A stretch of 64,000 bases of DNA, taken from contig NC_079206.1 in the NCBI RefSeq assembly GCF_026745355.1, positions 8,035,531-8,099,530 of the forward strand, given 5' to 3'. Shown here piece after piece: positions 57,600-64,000 of the stretch. Both the position numbers and the translations under genes were made by a program. Each line of letters starts with the position of its first letter. Position 1 is the stretch's first letter. Source of the stretch: Beta vulgaris subsp. vulgaris. Lineage: Eukaryota; Streptophyta; Magnoliopsida; Caryophyllales; Amaranthaceae. The notes beneath the pieces were generated by a model. That model had not been told where the DNA came from, did no database searches, and was given only the letters and a program-made list of their open reading frames with translations.

Positions 57600-58823
57600 C
57601 ACTAGGGGAAAAAACATAAAGGGCTGCGCAGGAAGGGCTGCGCTTTTCGTAAAAGCGCAGCCCTACTAGTGAAGGGCTGCGCTTTTTTAAAAAAGCGCAG
57701 CCCTTCCTGAAAAAATTTGAAATTTCGGAATCGCGGGCTTTGAAATATTGAACGGAATTCGTCAAATATATTATCCCTCATTCTCTCTCCTCTCTCACGT
57801 CCCTCATTATTCCTTTCCTCCTTCTCTCTCATCCTCTCTTCTCTCTCATCCTCTCTTTTCTCTCAAAAACTCCCATAAACATTTGCGACAAAAACCTTGA
57901 AATGATTTGCACTAAACATGGCGACGGAGTCCGATTGCCTATTGTGATACCTTTTCGGAAGCGGAACGAGCGAACGAGTCAAACTCACCGCTATGCCGTG
58001 ACGTTTAGGCTTTTTAAGCCATCCGAGTTCGTTTAAGCCTCCAAATACCCATTTTAAGTTTTTCCGAAAAAATTTTTTCCCCTTAAATTATGTATTTGGG
58101 TTTTGTTTTATATATTTAAACATTATTAGGTTGTAGTTCTTGTATTTTCAGATCTATAATGTTCTTGTATACTTCTCTTTGTTTATATTTATATGTTTCT
58201 TATTTACTTTTTTTGTTTTGATTATGTTTGTATATTCTCTTTTTTGTTTTGATTAATGTTATGTTCTTGTATACTTCTCTTTGTTTTGATTAATGTTCTT
58301 GTATACTTCTCTTTGTTTATTTGATTAATGTTATTCTTGTATACTTCTCTTTGTTTATTTTGATTAATGTTATTCTTGTATACTTCTCTTTGTTTATTTG
58401 ATTAATTTCTTGTATACTTTCTCTTTGTATATAATTTCTTGTATTTTCATCTTGTTTTGATTAATGTTCTTGTATACTTATTGTATACTTCTCTTTGTAT
58501 ATTAGTTTTTGTTCCTTTTGTTTCATTTCGTTTCATTCTTTTTAATTGTTTTGGGTTTAGTATTTTCGTTTCGTTTCTCTTCTCTTCTGTTTAATTTCAG
58601 AAAATGTGAGATTATGAGTAAAAAAATGACAAAAATTTTTTTTTTTGGTAGGAAGGGCTGCGCTAGTTAGGAAAAAGCGCAGCCCTTCTAGCCCAGAAGG
58701 GCTGCGCTTTTCTAGCGCAGCCCTACTTAAAAAGTGAAGGGCTGCTACTGAAAGGGCTGCTGTCAAAAAGCGCAGCCCTACATGCCTTTTTTAGCGCAGC
58801 CCTTCTTCATTTTTCCACTAGTG
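57600..58823. mobile_element. Non-autonomous CACTA (En/Spm) element, 1.2 kb
   Basis: The ends CACTAGGGGAAAAA and (inverted) CACTAGTGGAAAAA are flanked by TCA on both sides (57597-57599, 58824-58826), the 3-bp target of this superfamily. Both sub-terminal zones (57620-57710 and 58648-58805) are packed with AAGGGCTGCGCTTTT in both orientations, the expected transposase-binding repeats. They form perfect hairpins such as the one around 57651. No transposase is encoded. The interior has an unrelated GC-richer piece (about 57890-58050) and a minisatellite. Confidence 0.9.
58130..58510. repeat. Minisatellite inside the CACTA element
   Basis: About eight degenerate copies of TTGATTAATGTTCTTGTATA followed by CTTCTCTTTGTTTA, a unit of roughly 35-40 bp. 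Confidence 0.8.
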
Positions 58824-58841
58824 TCAAGATTGATCGTATCT

Positions 58842-59357
58842 AGAAATGACAATGGGTCCTGGAATCAACCCGATCCAAATCCGCTAGGACCGACCCAGTT
58901 ATAAGGGTTTGGGTCCATATATTTTAGACACAATGGGTCCGCGTCGGGTCTATGTCTCAGAGAGCATGGGTCGGGTCTCGATCCGGGCCCACATATGCTA
59001 GACCCATATCCCACACACAGACTCATTTACATATTATAATTTTTTCTTTTACCTAAATTCTAAGGTTTTATGAGTTGTGATTTGTGAACTCGTTAGTGTT
59101 GTAACTCCATCTAAGACTTGTAACTTTGAAAGTTGTAACATTTTAAGATTTTATGAATTAATTTTAAATTTTTTTTAGATAGTGCTTTCATCATGGATGT
59201 AGGAACTATATATATTAGGGCGAATTTTTTTAATTACATATATTCAAAATGTGATGAAAACCTAAAAATAAGAAGAGCCATTTAGGACCCGTTGACTCTC
59301 CCCTCAAAAAAAAAAAAGGTACTATGGACCCGCCAGACCCGTCCAATTGCCATCCCT
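58842..59357. mobile_element. Inverted-repeat element with GGGTCC-rich ends
   Basis: The left end TAGAAATGACAATGGGTCC and the inverted right end TAGGGATGGCAATTGGACGG match well, and GGGTC/GACCC words repeat near both ends. It lies just outside the CACTA element. There is no coding. Confidence 0.5.
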
Positions 59358-60400
59358 AATCGTATCATATACTCCCACTGTCTTTCTTTAGTTGCTACAT
59401 TTACTTTAGCACCCAGACCAAGAAAACATGTGGGGACCATTGAAAAGTAGAGTAATAAAGCATAAAGTAGTTTTTTTTTTATGATGAAGACAAAAATAAG
59501 GGTATAAAGGTAGATAATATGTGGGTATCACATTGTAAAAGTAGAAATATATAGCAAATGTAGCAACTAAAAAGAAACATGTCTAAATGGTAAACTGTGG
59601 CAACTAAAAAAGACGAAAAGAGTATATATACTACCAACTAGTATCCCTTGGTGACAAAATGCGCAAATAAGTACATGCACCCAAGTGCATGTAGAGCATG
59701 GTGCATCATTTTCTAAACTACGTCGTTTTATCATTTTTAGAGTCTATAATTTTGAAAAATTATTGTTATTTGCTTCCTTAAATTTTGCAACTAAAGATTC
59801 ATTTTTCAAATTTACAAAAGATATATGTTCTTTTACCTTAAGTGTAGATGTTCATTTACTATATGTTCTTTTCGTTATAACCTTTGCTCTTTTATAAATA
59901 TAAATTTACACATTCTTTAATTTTAAGTCGTGTGTTTTTTTTTTAAACTATAAAAGTTGTTGAAAAAAATTTGTGTTCTTTTATATAAATGTTATTTTTT
60001 TTTTTTGGATGCATAATGAGCATTGTGCACCCTAGTGCATAATCCACACTTGGGCCAAAATATATCAGAATATTAAAAAAACAATAGAAAGGTAGATGTA
60101 GCAATTCACTTGAATTTAGGATTTTTTTTTCCTTATATATAACATTAATCGATCAATATGGTTGTCTATAACAAATTTCTCATGGCTTTTATTTAATGAA
60201 GTTTTTATACATCAAGCATACAAGTAGTAAAAATAAACACAACCCGCTAACTCGGCCCGAAGGTCTTTAGCATGTTTAAATAAACGGACTGACCCGACAA
60301 CCCGTTTAATAAACGGCTAGAGCAAGGATTAAGGATTTTCAACCCGTTTACCGACAAATTCGACGCGATACAACCCGTTTACCCACTCTACCCAAGCATG
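59358..60400. other. Intergenic region with decayed repeats
   Basis: At about 59669-60056, GCACCCAAGTGCATG and an inverted-looking GGTGCACAATGCTC/CCAAGTGTGG pair hint at another MITE. At about 60240-60390, ACCCGTTTA/AACGGGT words recall the 58842 element. No gene is seen. Confidence 0.4.
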
Positions 60401-60465
60401 ACTTAAACTTATTCACTACCAAAAAAAAAACAACCTTCACTATCAAATGTTAAGGAAATACTTCA

Positions 60466-60599
60466 TTGGGCCAAATATTAAGATTACTATACATTATAAC
60501 ATCTCAACATACAAAAAACATAGAAGAAAAAAACAACGGCCCAAATTGAAGAAACCCTAGCAAAGATGTTATACTACTTGAGAACAGAAATTAGGGTTT
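60466..60599 (+). promoter_or_regulatory. Ribosomal-protein-type promoter motifs
   Basis: Site II motifs TGGGCC (60466-60471) and its inverse GGCCCA (60538-60543), plus telo-boxes AAACCCTA (60552-60559) and the inverse TTAGGGTTT (60591-60599), are followed by a (CT)n leader (about 60616-60636). This combination is typical of plant ribosomal-protein genes and links their expression to cell growth. Confidence 0.7.
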
Positions 60600-60712
60600 T
60601 TGCTCTGATCTCTCGCTCTCTCTCTCTCTCTCTCTTATTTCTTGAAACATTGAAGAAGTAGCGCGGCTGAAGAGAGAACACTAATTTCTCTCTTTCATTC
60701 AAATCTTTAACA

Positions 60713-63121
<2,409 letters not shown>

Positions 63122-64000
63122 TTGGATTGGTAATAGTCTTCTATACGATGTACGCGTTATTTTTTACTCCTATTTCAGTACAATTTTGGCTTTTTTGACT
63201 TGCGGTGATAGATGTTTATTTGCTATATTGGAGATGAACATGATTGTAGCTCGACCTTATTATTCTTCATTGCAAGATTTTGTTCCCTTTGCAGAAGTGT
63301 TTTTAATGTTTTGGGATATTGTGGTATCAGGATTTGCTGCTTTGCGAAAATCGTAAATTCTTTTACTCGTAGGCGTTGATCTCCTTGTTAAGTTTAGTTG
63401 TTTTATTAAAGCCCATATACCAGTTCATAGTTTAACTGTGAGAATGCATATATGCCTTTTGTTGGACGACTGAATCATGTGCTTAGTAGAGGGCAGTATA
63501 CTAGAACTTTTGGACGATAACGTTGCAAGTACTTGGGTGCTTCTGTGTTGTAGCCATCAACAACCTAACTATTGTACCAATCTGGAAGCCTAAAACTTCC
63601 TTTTGTGGTGAATAATGTTGGATGCTTATATCAGTCACATGTAGTCATGTAGAATAATGGAGTGAAAGTAGGTTGCTATCTGATCTTCAAGGCATCAAAT
63701 GTGCATGAGTTCCATTGACAATCTTTCTAATCGAAATGCCATCTTAGTTTACCAACGTACGGTGAGAATGGAGCTCGATTTTGTGCGATTGCAATGTGAT
63801 CCAAGATTTGGAGTATCATGTGCAAGGTTTTACTAACTAAACTAGTTGGCATTTTTATGAACATAAGGCAATGTCTTGATTTAATGTGACATAGTAATCT
63901 CATTTTTATTTGCAAAACGTTGTAACTTTTGTTTCTCTTGATGCTGTTTTTGAGGTCTCTTCATGATTCTCGACAACCCCCCAATTCGGATTTCGACATC
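63122..64000. other. eS4 3' flank
   Basis: This holds the probable 3' untranslated region (T-rich, first about 300 bp) and non-coding flank to the window end. No gene is supported. Confidence 0.5.

Noticed and set aside
57602..57832. Arg/Lys/Phe-rich minus-strand frames in the CACTA end
   Set aside because: They translate the GGGCTGCGC hairpin repeats and have no independent support.

Overview
The window is nuclear DNA of a flowering plant. It is AT-rich, with spliced genes that have long introns, and transposable elements (TEs) of almost every plant class fill the space between them. The presence of TIC56, which grasses have lost, points to a dicot. The gene set and the style of SINEs, CACTA elements and Stowaway MITEs would fit Caryophyllales (a spinach, beet or quinoa relative), but that placement is inference only.

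Layout. 1-1296: 5' end of a ubiquitin-activating enzyme E1 gene (minus strand; exon 1, then an intron running off the edge). 1297-12519: intergenic TE block. Small inverted-repeat elements come first, then a nest in which a Stowaway MITE (4055-12517) was split by a probable solo LTR, which was in turn split by a 740-bp element and by a 5.1-kb mariner-like element with a decayed DD39D transposase. 12637-18540: short-chain dehydrogenase (plus, 5 exons). 19954-22351: GILT-type thiol reductase (plus, 5 exons). 22815-27469: kinetochore protein SPC24/MUN (minus, 5 exons, with one apparent AT-AC intron), convergent with GILT. 30342-40885: TIC56 (plus, 5 exons over 10.5 kb, with coding-like fragments and a foldback element in its introns). 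43742-45658: a two-exon gene for an unrecognised Gly/Asn/Ser-rich protein. 46100-49254: LTR-retrotransposon 3' end and a large palindromic element. 49298-53291: 5'-truncated L1-type LINE with target-site duplication. 53600-55767: repeats, a doubtful coding-like stretch and a small secreted-peptide gene. 56392-60060: SINE, CACTA element and other inverted-repeat elements. 60713-63121: 40S ribosomal protein eS4 (plus, 5 exons).

The genes do not form a pathway. They are independent housekeeping or cell-biology genes: ubiquitin activation, redox, kinetochore, chloroplast import, translation. All exon models below were assembled by eye from splice signals, reading-frame continuity and remembered family sequence. 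Five of the six complete or near-complete models close with consistent GT-AG phases. The SPC24 model closes only if intron 2 is an AT-AC intron.

The points most worth a second look are the AT-AC intron in SPC24, the four-layer TE nest that ends about 40 bp upstream of the SDR TATA box, the unexplained second ORF inside the mariner-like element, a family of foldback elements with (TTCAGTTCAG)-like interiors found three times, and a small secreted-peptide candidate.
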